64,000 bases of DNA from Stomorhina lunata (Eukaryota > Arthropoda > Insecta > Diptera > Rhiniidae): positions 61,821,118-61,885,117 of the forward strand of contig OW121743.1 of assembly GCA_933228675.1 (NCBI GenBank). The letters are read 5' to 3'. Below the pieces are notes generated by a model, which was given only the letters and a program-made list of their open reading frames with translations, made no database searches and had not been told where the DNA came from. How positions within the stretch are numbered: position 1 is the first letter of the stretch; the number at the start of each line of letters is the position of its first letter. This document shows, one piece after another, positions 39,810-52,311 of this stretch. A program made the position numbers and the translations under genes.

Positions 39810-41218
39810 TTAAACTGACTAGAAAATTGAAAAAGTATCAAAATTTTGGAATCACTTTAAGTTTTTTTTTTTTGCCAAAATTTTGGGATTGCAAAATTGT
39901 GGGATTATTTTTCTTTTTGTATCAAAAACATTAAAACGTCTTGAAAGTCTTAAATAGTTAAAAAATACAATATAAACATTTCTGCACGTTTTGGTCCTTT
40001 GTCCACAAAAATGAGTAATTTTTTTTTTTTTGAGAACAAAAAGTATATTAAAAATTTATAATCCTTAATAAGTTATGGATTTCGACTGGCATTTTAAGAT
40101 ATCATTAATTTAAAAATATTTGTCTTTATACCATTTACATTCAAGATTTTTTTGTCAATTCAAAATAGTTAAGAAAAGTAAAGAAAAGTTTTAAAACTAT
40201 CAAGATTTCTAGACATAAAAAACTATCAAGATTCTAGACATACTTAGGCTCAAAAAAGCATTTTGCATGTGACATTTTTTCCTATACTTAAACGCCTTTT
40301 TTCTAGAAAAAAAAACTGCCTATTTAAACCTCAAATAGAAATAGTTCTTCTAAAAGTTTTTGTTCGTTTTTTTTTTCTCTACCATGTTAACTTCCTTAGT
40401 TTGATTTGTTGGCACTGTTTACTGAAAGCACTTTTCAATTAAAACTTTGCCCAAGAACCACAGAAATTCCGTAAGCAATTTGTTGTTGTTGTTATTTTTT
40501 ATGGTTATGTATTTGTGTCTCCTGTTTTTTTTTTCATCCTGTAAGCCCTTCCCTCATATTCATCTACACGGATAGTTGTGTTTGGATGAATGTTATCCAT
40601 TTATTCATTTATTTATTCAGTCCAATGATGGCAGAAAAGTATGTCAATTATTGTTAGCAGCTAACAGGAGAAACAACGGTAAGGACTAAAGGACAACAAG
40701 GACAGGGAGCTGAAAAAAAATGTAAAACATATACACAAAACTTTCACTAACAATTCTGGTAATGGTATTCAACCTCAGTCATCATTGTACATATTGCGTG
40801 TCCTCTACTCACAAACAACTCGTAAAACCAACTTACACAACAACGACTACAATAATAAATGAAAGAAAAACTACAATACAAGAGTAGCAGCAGCTGCAGC
40901 AACAACAACTACAACAATAATAAAGTAGCTAAAAAACCACAACTGTAAAAAAGGATATGAGAGACAGATATCATACGAGTCCAGTAAAAACAAACTGGCA
41001 TAAAATAACAACTTGTGCTGTTGGTTTTTGGTGTTTTACATGCATGCAACAAGTGCATGCCACAAACACACGCACACATCAACTGGATGATGACGATCGT
41101 AATCATCATCTTCATACCATGAATTTTAGTTTCATTTTAAAAGTATTTAAAAGCAGAAATTGTTTTATAGTTGATGTAAGTACATCATTTCATTTATATG
41201 GTAAGAGCATAAACATTA
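39810..41218. other. Unassigned AT-rich sequence
   Basis: No gene was supported. A CAGCAGCTGCAGCAACAACA stretch at about 40,887-40,908 is a short imperfect CAR/CAA repeat. Overlapping open frames of 68 and 109 codons at 40,909-41,286 lie on opposite strands and have no recognised domain; the plus one runs into an element P end. Confidence 0.55.
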
Positions 41219-41219
41219 T

Positions 41220-41697
41220 TTCTATACCCTCTACCATAGGGGATAAGAGTATTATGTGTTGTTCAATCCATTTTAAATTTGTGTAAAGAATATTGTCTGT
41301 AACTCTATATTGTATATCGATACTTATAATACAAAAGAGCGCAGGTGATATATAAATATATAAAATTTATATGAGACAAAAATCATTAAAACTTTCCTGA
41401 ATCTGAAGACAATGAGGATTTTAAGTTAATTTTTTGCATGCATAATTTTTGTAATAACTGTAATCAATTTGTCAAATTTTGAGATAATCGGTCCACATTT
41501 GACCCCAGCACTCATATAGGTCCAAATGGCGGAAACAGCTTAAATATATAAGTTTTGAGAAAATGTTTGTATGATGTCAAAATTTTAACAAATAATTGTC
41601 TTTATACAGGACAAATAACACCGTTGATCTAAGTGGTAAAGGGTATCGTATGGTCGGGCTTGACCGACTATAGCACTTTCTTACTTGTTATTTATAT
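41220..41697 (-). mobile_element. Hairpin-ended element P, copy 3 (short)
   Basis: The right end is GGTAAAGGGTATCGTATGG with hairpin GTCGG-GCTTGA-CCGAC (41,653-41,668) then CACTTTCTTACTTGTT. The internal sequence (GGAAACAGCTTAAATATATA, TCGGTCCACATTTGACCCC) is the reverse complement of P copy 1 near 26,740-26,870. The left end, CTATACCCTCTACCATAGGG, may be a decayed TATACCCTTCACC end. At ~478 bp it is shorter than copies 1 and 2. Confidence 0.75.
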
Positions 41698-42159
41698 GGT
41701 TTAAATATGGTTGGTTAATTACAAAATTTTTATAAAAGCTAAATGGAAAAAATTAAAAAAATAACTCTTCAAATTTGTTTATGACCACTGAGGAACTTTT
41801 ATATTACAACTTAAGTAGAATACAATTAGTCAACCAGATTTTTAGATGTTCAATTAAAAGATACTAAAAAAATGAAATGACATTTATATTTAAGGATTCA
41901 ATTATGGTCTGACAAAAAGGGAATAATTAAAAAGTACTTTAATTTATATAGAAAAAAAAAGAAGATAAATGAAAGTAAAAAGCTGATGTTGATACCCAAA
42001 AACTATCAATGAGTTAAGAATTATTGACTTCTGAATTGAATGCTAAAATTAGTATTCCAATTGCTCTTATTAAATTTAAAACTTAATTAGCAAACGAAAA
42101 ACTTTCTAAGTGTTTCAAGTCCTGGGTTGGAATATTTATAACGGACTAAGAAAAATACA

Positions 42160-44640
42160 GTTGGAAATTTTCAAAAAAAAAAAATCTTATAAAATTTTTC
42201 CAAAATTTCCTATTTTTATAGGAAAATTTTATTTATTTTTTATAGGAAATTTTTCAAAATTTTATCAATTTTATAAGAAAATTTTAAGAAATTTCTTATT
42301 TCTATTAAATAATTTTCAAAAATTTTGTATATTTTCGAAAAATTTCCTATAAATAGTACATTTTTGAAAAAATTCCTTTAAATAGTAAATTTTTGAAAAA
42401 TTTCCTATAAATAGTAAATTTTGTAGAAATTTCCTATAAATAGGCAATTTTTGAAAAATTTTCTATAAATAGTAAATTTTTGAAAAATTTCCTATAAATA
42501 GTAAATTTTTGAAAAATTTCCTATAAATAGTAAATTTTTGAAAAATTTCCTACACAAATAGTAAATGTTTGAAAAATTTCCTACAAAAATAATAAATTTT
42601 TGAAAAATTTCCTAAAAATAGTAAATTTTGTAGAAATTTCCTATAAATAGTCAATTTTTGAAAAATTTTCTATAAATAGTAAATTTTTGAAAAATTTCCT
42701 ATAAATAGAAAATTTTTGAAAAATTTCCTATAAATAGTAAATTTTTGAAAAATTTCCTATAAATAGTAAATGTTCGAAAAATTTCCTACAAAAATAGTAA
42801 ATTTTTGAAAAATTTCCTAAAAATAGTAAATTTTGTAGAAATTTCCTATAAATAGTACATTTTTGAAAAATTTCCTATAAATAGTAAATTTTTGAGAAAT
42901 TTCCTATACAAATCGTAAATGTTTGAAAAATTTCCTACAAAAATAGTAAATTTTTGAAAAATTTCCTATAAATAGTAAATTTTGTAGAAATTTCCTATAA
43001 ATAGGCAATTTTTGAAAAATTTTCTATAAATAGTAAATTTTTGAAAAATTTCCTATAAATAGTAAATTTTTGAAAAATTTCCTATAAATAGTAAATTTTT
43101 GAAAAATTTCCTACACAAATAGTAAATGTTTGAAAAATTTCCTACAAAAATAGTAAATTTTTGAAAAATTTCCTAAAAATAGTAAATTTTGTAGAAATTT
43201 CCTATAAATAGTCAATTTTTGAAAAATTTCCTATAAATAGTAAATTTTTGAGAAATTTCCTATACAAATCGTAAATGTTTGAAAAATTTCCTACAAAAAT
43301 AGTAAATTTTTGAAAAATTTCCTAAAAATAGTAAATTTTGTAGAAATTTCCTATAAATAGTCAATTTTTGAAAAATTTTCTATAAATAGTAAATTTTTGA
43401 AAAATTTCCTATAAATAGTAAATTTTTGAAAAATTTCCTATAAATAGTAAATTTTTGAAAAATTTCCTATAAATAGTAAATTTTTGAAAAATTTCCTATA
43501 AATAGTAAATGTTCGAAAAATTTCCTACAAAAATAGTAAATTTTTAAAAAATTTCCTAAAAATAGTAAATTTTGTAGAAATTTCCTATAAATAGTCAATT
43601 TTTGAAAAATTTCCTATAAATAGTAAATTTTTGAGAAATTTCCTATACAAATCGTAAATGTTTGAAAAATTTCCTACAAAAATAGTAAATTTTTGAAAAA
43701 TTTCCTAAAAATAGTAAATTTTGTAGAAATTTCCTATAAATAGTCAATTTTTGAAAAATTTTCTATAAATAGTAAATTTTTGAAAAATTTCCTATAAATA
43801 GTAAATTTTTGAAAAATTTCCTATAAATAGTAAATTTTTGAAAAATTTCCTATAAATAGTAAATTTTTGAAAAATTTCCTATAAATAGTAAATGTTCGAA
43901 AAATTTCCTACAAAAATAGTAAATTTTTGAAAAATTTAATATAAATAGTAAATTTTGTAGAAATTTCCTATAAATAGTAAATTTTTGAAAAATTTCCTAT
44001 AAATAGTAAATTTTTGAAAAATTTCCTGTAAATAGTAAATTTTTGGAAAATTTTCTACAAACAGTAAATTTTTGAAAAATTTCCTACAAAAAAAAAAGTT
44101 TTTAAAAATTTCTTATAAATAGAAAATTTTTGAAAAATTTCCTATATATAGTAAATATTTGAAATATTTCCTATATATAGTCAATATTTGAAATATTTCC
44201 TATAAATAGTAAATTTTTGAAAAATTTCCTATAAAAAGCAAATTTTTAAAAAATTTCCTATATAAAGAAAATTTTTTAAAAATTACCTATAAATAGTAAC
44301 AAAGTGAAAAATTTCCTGCATATAGTAAATCGTGTAAAAATTTTTCTATTAAAAATAAATTTTTGAAAACTTCCTATAAATAGTAAATTTTTAAAAAATT
44401 TTCTATAAATAGAAATTTTTGAAAAATTTCCTATAAATAGTAAATTTTAAAAAAACTTCCTATAAATAGTAAATTTTCGAAAAATTTCCTATAAATAGTA
44501 AATTTTTGAAAAAATTTTTAAAAACAGTAAATTTTTTAAAAATTTTTTAAAAATTATAATTTTTTGAAAAGTTTAATATAAAAGTAATTCTACAAAATTT
44601 CCTACACAATTTTTAAAAAATTACCTATGAAAATATTAAT
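42160..44640 (-). repeat. Tandem array F, 29-bp satellite, array B family in reverse orientation
   Basis: The unit is GTAAATTTTTGAAAAATTTC then CTATAAATA, 29 bp, about 80 copies. It differs from array D mainly in ATAAATA versus ATAAAAA. Variant units recur in a fixed order. The pair TTGTAGAAA..ATAGGCAA at 42,421 and 42,982, TACACAAATAG at 42,551 and 43,112, and CCTAAAAATAG at 42,611 and 43,172 all show a 561-bp spacing. The left edge (42,170-42,330) holds units in the opposite, array-B orientation (CCTATTTTTATAGGAAAATT), so the array begins with an inversion. The 80-codon frame at 42,110 is repeat. Confidence 0.92.
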
Positions 44641-46280
44641 ATTTTTCAAAAATTTCTAATTTTTATATAAAATTTTTCAAAAATTTCTGATTTCTTTTAT
44701 AGGAAATTTTTCAAAAATTTATTATTTTTAAAAGAAATTTTTCAAAAATTTCTTATTTTTAAAAGAAATTTTTCAAAAATTTCTTATATTTATTAGAAAT
44801 TTTTCAAAAATTTCTTATTTTTATAAGAAATTTTTCAAAAATTTCTTATTTTTATAAGAAATTTTTCAAACATTTCTTATTTTTATAGAAAATTTTCAAA
44901 AACTTCTTATCTTTATAAGAAATTTTTCAAAAATTTCTTATTTTTATAAGAAATTTTTCAAAAATTTCTTATTCTTATAAGAAATTTTTCAAAAATTTCT
45001 TATTTTTATAAGAAATTTTTCAAAAATTTCTTTTTTTTTAAGAAATTTTTCAAAAATTTCTTATTTTTATAAGAAATTTTTTAAAAACTTCTTATTTTTA
45101 TAAGAAATTTTTCAAAAATTTCTTATTTTTATAAAAATTTTTAAAAAAATTTCTTATTTTTATAAAAAATTTTTCAACAATTTCTTATTTTTATAAGAAA
45201 TTTTTCAAAAATTTCTTATTTTTATAAGAAATTTTTCAAAAATTTCTTATTTTTATAAGAAATTTTTCAAAAATTTCTTATTTTTATAAGAAATTTTTCA
45301 AAAATTTCTTATTTTTATAAAAAATTTTTCAAAAATTTCTTATTTTTATAAGAAATTTTTCAAAAATTTCTTATTTTTATAAGAAATTTTTCAAAAATTT
45401 CTTATTTTTATAAGAAATTTTTCAAAAATTTCTTATTTTTATAAGAAATTTTTCAAAAATTTCTTATTTTTATAAGAAATTTTTCAAAAATTTCTTATTT
45501 TTATAAGAAATTTTTCAAAAATTTCTTATTTTTATAAGAAATTTTTCAAAAATTTCTTATTTTTATAAGAAATTTTTCAAAAATTTCTGATTTTTATAAG
45601 AAATTTTTCAAAAACTTCTTATTTTTATAAGAAATTTTTCAAAAATTTCTTATTTTTGTAAGAAATTTTTGAAAAATTTCTTATTTTTATAAGAAAATTT
45701 TCAAAATTTTCAAAAATTTCTTATTTTTATAAGAAACTTTTCAAAAATTTCTTATTTTTTTCTTATTTCTTATTTTTCTTGTTTTATAATTTTTTTTTTT
45801 CGATATTTCCTATTTTGATAGGAAATTTAACAAAAATTTCTTATTTCTATAGAAAATTTAAAAAAAAAAATTTTTTGAAAATTTTATATTTATATTATAT
45901 ATAAAAAATTTTTCAAAAATATGTAATTTTTATATAAATTTTTTTAAAAATTTGATATTTAACTAACAAATTTTCAAACATTTTTTCCAGAAGTATTCTT
46001 ATTTGTATAGAAAATTTCTAAAAAAAATTCTTATTTTTATAGGAAATTTTTTAAAAATTTCTTATTCTTATAGAATATTTTTCAAAAATTTTCTTATTCC
46101 TTTAGAAATTTTTACAAAAATTTCTTAATTTTATAAGAAAATTTTCAAGCATTTCATATTTTTCTAGGAAATTTTTTAAAAAACTTCTTAGTTTTGTGGG
46201 AAATTTTTGAAAAATTTTAATCTTTTATACGACATTTTTCAATATTTTCTTATTCTTATAGAAAGTTTTCAAAAATTTAC
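44641..46280 (+). repeat. Tandem array G, 31-bp satellite, array B family in forward orientation
   Basis: The unit is AAATTTTTCAAAAATTTCTT then ATTTTTATAAG, 31 bp, about 50 copies. The core 44,700-45,740 is nearly homogeneous. It equals the array B unit except CCTA to CTTA and TAGG to TAAG, paired changes that keep the CTTAT-TTTT-ATAAG hairpin. It lies tail-to-tail with array F. The right edge, 45,750-46,280, is strongly decayed. Confidence 0.93.
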
Positions 46281-46284
46281 CTTA

Positions 46285-47828
46285 GATTTCTACAAATACC
46301 TTAAATAAAATAATCTTTAATAACTATAAAAATATCCATAAGTTTTCTCTAAACAGACAAATTTTCAAAGTTTATTTAAGTCTTTTAAAACACTTGCGTT
46401 TTAATTTATTTTAACGTCAATTATAATATTAACACTCCATTAATTTAGTCAATTTAATTTAATTTGAATAATCTAAATATTTTCCCAATAAATATTGACT
46501 TTGACATATGATTGTCACTTATAAATTATATTTTCTCATATGAGCAAATCGCTTAAGTTAAGTACTGATTGACTGTTTTTCTTTTCAATAATTCGCAATT
46601 ATGAATCGCAATTGGATTTACTTACACTGTGTTTGAGTTCTAAAAGAAAAACGAAAAATCGTATCAAATCTCGTTATAAACCGCATTTATTTCAAAAGTT
46701 TTGAAACTATTTAACATGAAAATTTCATTTGTCGCAAACCCCTAAACTTCATGACAATATATCATCTTTATGCTGGTACTTAATGCAGACTTTTAATACA
46801 GTGGGGGAGAAAAGAAAATAAAACAAATTTCTAAGATCACAATATCTTAGTTATCCCCATTTAAAGTTTGAGTTCTTTTGAAAAACCCTTTCATTTTTTT
46901 TAAAGATGAAGAAATATTTATTTTTTTTTTCGGAATTTTTATTTCCACTGCTTATTAATCTCACTCATATCCACTGTTAATTGTCCCATTATTTTGTACA
47001 ATATATAGACAAACTCAACATTTCATCAGACATTAAGCGGAAATGCTGCTTTAGCTCATCCTAATATCATCTACAACTTTATGGATGAAATGGTTTATTT
47101 CCTTTGACATTGTACAGCATTTTGATTGCATATATCCTTCAATCTTATCACTTTTGTTTGTATTTCATTCGCTTTCTATTCCCTCCCTCTTTATAACAAA
47201 CAATAATGCATCGCAATCAACTTTTATTGCGTGAAACATCATACAGAGACCCACTTGTCTTATCCAAACAATGGCAGGGAAATTCTATTCCCAAAGCAAC
47301 TAAAGAACATTGGTACCCATATTTTCACACATTTCTCCATAAGACAAACAAAATGTTTTTCCTTTGTGTATGTGGGTGTGTGTGTATATCCCAACTTCAT
47401 AGGTTGAAACGATATTATAAATTGTGCTTGTGATTGTAACATATAGATTTGAAGTAGTCTGATATACAATTTTCTGAAAATCAGTTAACTCAGAATCATA
47501 TGTTGGACAGCTGGATCCATGTAAACCTGCTTATGAAATACTAGCCGATATTTTGAAACAAAATTTGGATAGATATTATCTTTAACATGTCCTCAGTTTT
47601 ATCGAAATTATCAAAAATCAATTAACTATAACTTAAATAACTCATAACCTCAAGAAAATACTTCTAAAATTTAGCACAAGAATGTCTCTAAAAATGTTTG
47701 AATAGTTGGGCCAGTGTAGGTATGAAGGGTCTTTAATACATTCTTATGTCCTTAGAAAAAAACACTTAAGACATCACTCAAGTTTTCTTTGAATTGAAAT
47801 AAAATAAAAACGGTTTTTAAATATTTTT
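46285..47828. other. Unassigned AT-rich sequence
   Basis: No repeat family or gene was recognised. Opposite-strand open frames of 75 and 69 codons at 47,206-47,469 overlap each other and show no domain. Confidence 0.55.
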
Positions 47829-47829
47829 T

Positions 47830-50316
47830 TATACCCTTCACCAATAGGTGAAAGGGTATTATAAGTTTGTGATTCCGTTTGTAAGTTTTTTATTAGTGAT
47901 CGTAGACCCCATAAAAATTATACCAATCGACTCAGAATCGGGAGGAGAATCGATTAAGCGATGTCCGCCTGTCTGTCTGTCTGTCCGTCTGTCTGTTGAA
48001 ATCAAGTTTCTGAAGCCCCTGGAGGATGGACCTACATAAATTATATACAAGATTTTAGGAAAAAACGCAATGAACGCTATTAGATTTCATTAAAATCGGT
48101 TTAAAAACACTGAAAATATCTAAAAAATACCAAAAATTAGACGAAAATTTTAAAATTTTTGATTGAAACACACTTTTAAATAATAAGAGAAACAAGATAC
48201 TCCTGGTGTACATGTGATAATATATTATATATCAGATTGTAGAAAATGGTTCCTAAAAGCACTCTGTAAAGTTTTATCAAAATCGGTCTATAAACAACTG
48301 AGATACAGCCAAAACACTAAATTTGATGTATCGCAAATTGCCCAAAGTACGCGTTAGAGAATGTTTGTTGAAACAATGAAATGCAGAAATAGGAAAACCA
48401 TCCTCCTGGAGCACGGACCTACATACATTTTATTTCAGATTTTAGGAAATTACCCCGCCAAGCACATTATAAAATTTTATCAAAAGCGGTCCATAAACAA
48501 CTGAGATATCGTCAAAACACTACTTGTGATGTACAGCAAATTGCCTAAAGTACGTGTCTAAGAAATTTTTTGACATTTTGTAAGTATTGTTTCAGCGATA
48601 TCTCAGGTGTTTATGGACCGATTGTGATGACATCGTTCTTTGTGAGAGGATTTCCTAAAATCTTATATAAATCCACAAATCTGGTTATGAATACCATTCA
48701 AGTTGTGCCGATCGACTCTGAATTGGCTAGAGAATCGATTTCGCGACGTCCGTCTGTCTGTTTGTCCGTCCGTCTACCTGTCTGTCTGTCCGTCCGTCCG
48801 TCTACCTGTCTGTCCTTTTTTCTGTTGTAGTCAAGTTTTTGGCGCTCAGGGTGGGACGATATCCTAAAATTTTGTGTAAAATGCATATGGGTATACCTTT
48901 CAGGAGCTCCACAAATCTGATTTTAGCAGACAGACACATTGCATTTATCTTAATTTTATGTCTGACTTGAACTTTATGATAACATTTGAGTATGTATTAT
49001 ATACCAAATTATAGGTAATCTTCCTAGGAAGTACAAAGATATCCGTACATGATATCCGTTCAAAACTTACATATTTATGTATGTATTTCACATATCAACG
49101 AAAATTTTAAATGTTTAATTGCAATTGGGAGAAATCCGTTCACGTTTGACTATTGCTCCCGTATAACTTCGCCTAAGGCAATCTATCAGTAGCTAATAAA
49201 TGACAAATTATAATTATCTAATTAGCTAATTAATTATAATTATCTATCTATTATAATATATATAGAAATGTCATCATCATTTAGTGTAAAGACGTTGTAC
49301 AATATCGTTATTCAGGGCGATAGCGCCTAAAATAAACTTTCTAGAGGGACAACATTTGACAAAAGTATTTCTGATCTCCTGAAAAGTTCGTCATTGAAAA
49401 TGGGCGAGCTCGGTTCAAATTTACTGTTATCTCCCATATAACCCCGACCGGGAATTACTTTAATGCTGATAAATTAAATCATATTATAATTGCACAAAGA
49501 ACTAGAGCAAAACTTTCCACACATCCATCGGACAGATCGAAAAAACAATAGATCCCAAATATTATTGTTGAAGTATTCATCTTAATAAGTTAACTAACTT
49601 TAGATTAATAAGTAAATCTTCAATAAATTTTCCGCCAAAACTGATATCCATTCATTTAAAAGCTATATATTGTATACCTTATAATTCTAAGGCTTGTATA
49701 CATTGACAATCATTGTTAAAGCTTTGACCTAAATCAGTTCAGAGTTTTACATAACTAATCATGAACTTTTAATAGTTGGACAATTCGTATGAATTAAAGT
49801 GCACAACCCTCACTGGGCACTGTGTTTTTGGGTTGCATGCCAGAATACTTAATCTTCATCAGATCGATGTGCTCTTGCAAATCTATGGGCATCTACATTT
49901 TGAAGGATCCTTTCTGTATGGTTTATCTGGTCTATCGAACTTTATCAAATGTTCGTAAAATAGACACATATCACTTTAGAATCGAAGTGACGCTGCCTTC
50001 GACATCAGCCACCTGCCCAACCTAACATTTGGGTCCATAACTATTTTAGATGATGACGCCACCAAAAAGCTTTTCATTTTCCGACTCTTAATTTTAAAGA
50101 TTCTTTGCATATAATACTAGTATAACCATATATTTAGTATGAACAACAGAAAATGAATATACATATGAAGCATTTGTGTGGGGCTCAACTAAGTCAGCAA
50201 TCAGAAACTATATAATTATCAATATATTCTTACAATTTTGTACTTTACTTTTGGAACACCAATGGTGAAGGGTATCCAAGATTCGGCAAAGCCGAATATA
50301 CCACTCTTACTTGTTT
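47830..50316 (+). mobile_element. Hairpin-ended element R (2.5 kb, possibly composite)
   Basis: The left end is TATACCCTTCACC-AATA-GGTGAAAGGGTAT. The right end is GGTGAAGGGTAT, then hairpin ATTCGGC-AAA-GCCGAAT (50,281-50,297) and ACCACTCTTACTTGTTT. Two GATGTCCG / GACGTCCG stretches with short CTGT tracts (47,960-47,996; 48,746-48,820) and a duplicated internal segment (48,289-48,380 and 48,478-48,570) suggest tandem or nested copies. The 49,150-49,450 part resembles element Q (CTCCCGTATAACTTCGCCTA, GCTAATAAATGACAAATTAT). A GC-richer stretch at 49,800-50,030 is not shared with the other copies I could see; its 60-67-codon frames have no recognised motif. Confidence 0.72.
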
Positions 50317-50429
50317 TAATTCATTTTCTTTCAATTCTCTATATTTGTTGCTTAACGTGACAAAGTCTGCGTGTGCTTTAAGCCGTATAAATAAACGCTC
50401 ATATGGGGAGTTGGCTTTGTTTTAATTTT

Positions 50430-50615
50430 ACCCAGCAAAACTTTGGTAATGGCAAGTACTCTGATAACTGGTTACCTTGTAATGACTACGACATACCCTC
50501 CGAATAAATAATTAGTTATTACAGAAGTACTTATTTGTAATTAAGATGGTAATTTAAACTTAATGGCCCCGGTTCAAATCCCACCAAGGGCAACAATTTT
50601 TTTTAGTTTTTTTTT
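50430..50615 (+). mobile_element. tRNA-like SINE fragment
   Basis: GGTTCAAATCC at 50,571-50,581 fits a pol III B box, flanked by CCCC and CACCAAGGGCAAC, then a T-rich run. I see no convincing A box 30-60 bases upstream, so only the 3' half of a tRNA-like head is supported. The function is most likely dead. Confidence 0.4.
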
Positions 50616-51424
50616 TATTAAAAGAGTCTTTTTAAATGATTTTTGAATTTTAAGAACTTAAATATTACCTTCTGTAAAAAAACTTTGGAAAACTAACTCA
50701 CGGAAATGAAAAAATACCATCATGAGTCAATTTTGATTATGTAAGGGATGTTGGATACGAAACACGATTCAAATTGGTCTTAACTTGGTAAGCCCAACTT
50801 TCTTCATCTCAACTGTGGACACATACCTCCTCGAGGTATCACCCGGGGAGCTAGTTTAACACCCATTAATATAGTGAGCTAACATGTACTGAGAGTTGTC
50901 CCTTAAGATCGAAAAAATGGGTTAGGATTACGGGCTAGTAACCCTCTCTTGAAAAAAAAAATGCTACGAAGAGGATAAAATTCGAATTAGAATGTCCCAC
51001 CACCTAATGTTAGAGAAAGATGTCCGAAACTTCGATAGAAAGACCGAGTAGAGGAACTTTTTCACAGACTGGCCAATAAAATTGGAGAATATTCGCACAA
51101 GATCGAAATTCATGGAATTCTAAAATATGCTCGGACTTTAACCTTAACAGGTTGTAACTATAGGCCAGTAAGTAAGAGTCAATCTTATGTAAAAACTTAT
51201 ACAGAAAAGAAGATTTAAATTGTTTAAGTTTTAAAATATTTGAAAAAAAAAACTTCTTTATTGTTTATTAAATGCATTAAACATTTACAAAAAATCTTAT
51301 AAAAATATTTTTCCAAAAATTACAACAAAGCAAAAAAAAGCAGGGAAAAACAAAGTTATTATCACATGATTTTGGATCTAAAAATAAAAATTGTTTATAT
51401 TAATTATAAGCTGCTAAGTTTTCA
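50616..51424. other. Unassigned sequence
   Basis: It contains a GC-richer stretch at about 50,790-51,180 (CCTCCTCGAGGTATCACCCG, GATTACGGGCTAGTAACCCT) that looks like inserted, degraded retroposon sequence. I cannot name a family, and no open frame is preserved. Confidence 0.45.
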
Positions 51425-51492
51425 ACATATGAAGTCTCTGCCTAGCAGTCGGAGGGTCTGGGTTCGAGCCCCCATGGGGTCGCAAAAAAAAA
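51425..51492 (+). mobile_element. tRNA-like SINE fragment with A tail
   Basis: GGGTCTGGGTTCGAGCCCCC (T-arm-like, B box 51,461-51,471) is followed by ATGGGGTCGC and ten A (51,483-51,492). CTGCCTAGCAGTCGG upstream could be an anticodon-arm remnant. The A box is not evident. Reads as the 3' part of a tRNA-derived retroposon. Confidence 0.5.
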
Positions 51493-52178
51493 ATGTGTAC
51501 TAAAATTTTAATTAATATGCTATTTACGACAATAGTTCGAATTTCCTGTATGTTCTAAAGAGTATAAAATTTTCATTTACGAATAAAATTTAGTATATTA
51601 ATAATACCCTCATTTTAAATTTCGACTAATTTCTTTCGCAATTAAATTTTTAACTACATCCTCTTAGTTTTCATATATCCTATTGATAATGAAGTTTGTT
51701 TTAATTAAGTCTTAACTTTTTATTCTACAATTTTGCAATTTTCAACTTTGATTTCAGTAAATGAAATTTAAATCCAAATAAAAGGGGCTTTAAATGCAAA
51801 ACTCTTATCATTAGCATATGCGCGAGATAAATGTGAATTTCATTTTGTTTTCTCAACTTTCGTTAACAAAAAGTAGCGATAATGATACTATTTCCCGAAA
51901 AAATAAAAAAACTGTATAAAGTATTTCCTTTTTAGCAGAGAAGTATTAAAAGTTTATTTAAGAGAAAAAGGGGTAAAATGTCTGTGTTAAATGTATGAGT
52001 TAATTTTTTTTTTTTGGAATTTTGTTGCAAAAATTTTAATATGTATGAGTATGTATATTTGGAGTTAAAACTTTAGTTGCAATTAAGTTTTAAATATTAT
52101 AGTTTAGTTTCCTTTTTTATATACTTATATTAGTGATTGCAGACAGATTAAAGCAGAATTAAATATAAAGAGTTGTAT
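51493..52178. other. Unassigned AT-rich sequence
   Basis: No feature recognised. Confidence 0.6.
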
Positions 52179-52180
52179 TA

Positions 52181-52200
52181 AAGAGTGCTCTAAATAAAAT
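52181..52200 (+). repeat. Transposon terminal inverted repeat, 3' side of transposase
   Basis: AAGAGTGCTCTAAATAAAAT, preceded by the TA target. It pairs with 53,458-53,477. Confidence 0.9.
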
Positions 52201-52311
52201 TTGTAGTTGGATTTTCTTAAATAGAAATCAAACCTTTTAATATAAAAACTCTACAAAATACGCAAATATAATGGCATATTATACAAAATCATTTAGCATT
52301 AAAATGTTTAC

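Noticed and set aside
40957..41286. 109-codon plus frame
   Set aside because: Overlaps an opposite-strand frame, ends inside element P sequence and shows no recognisable domain.
49776..50025. Overlapping 60- and 67-codon plus frames in a GC-richer patch of element R
   Set aside because: Two frames overlap, neither has a recognised motif, and the patch is not shared with other copies; coding cannot be supported.
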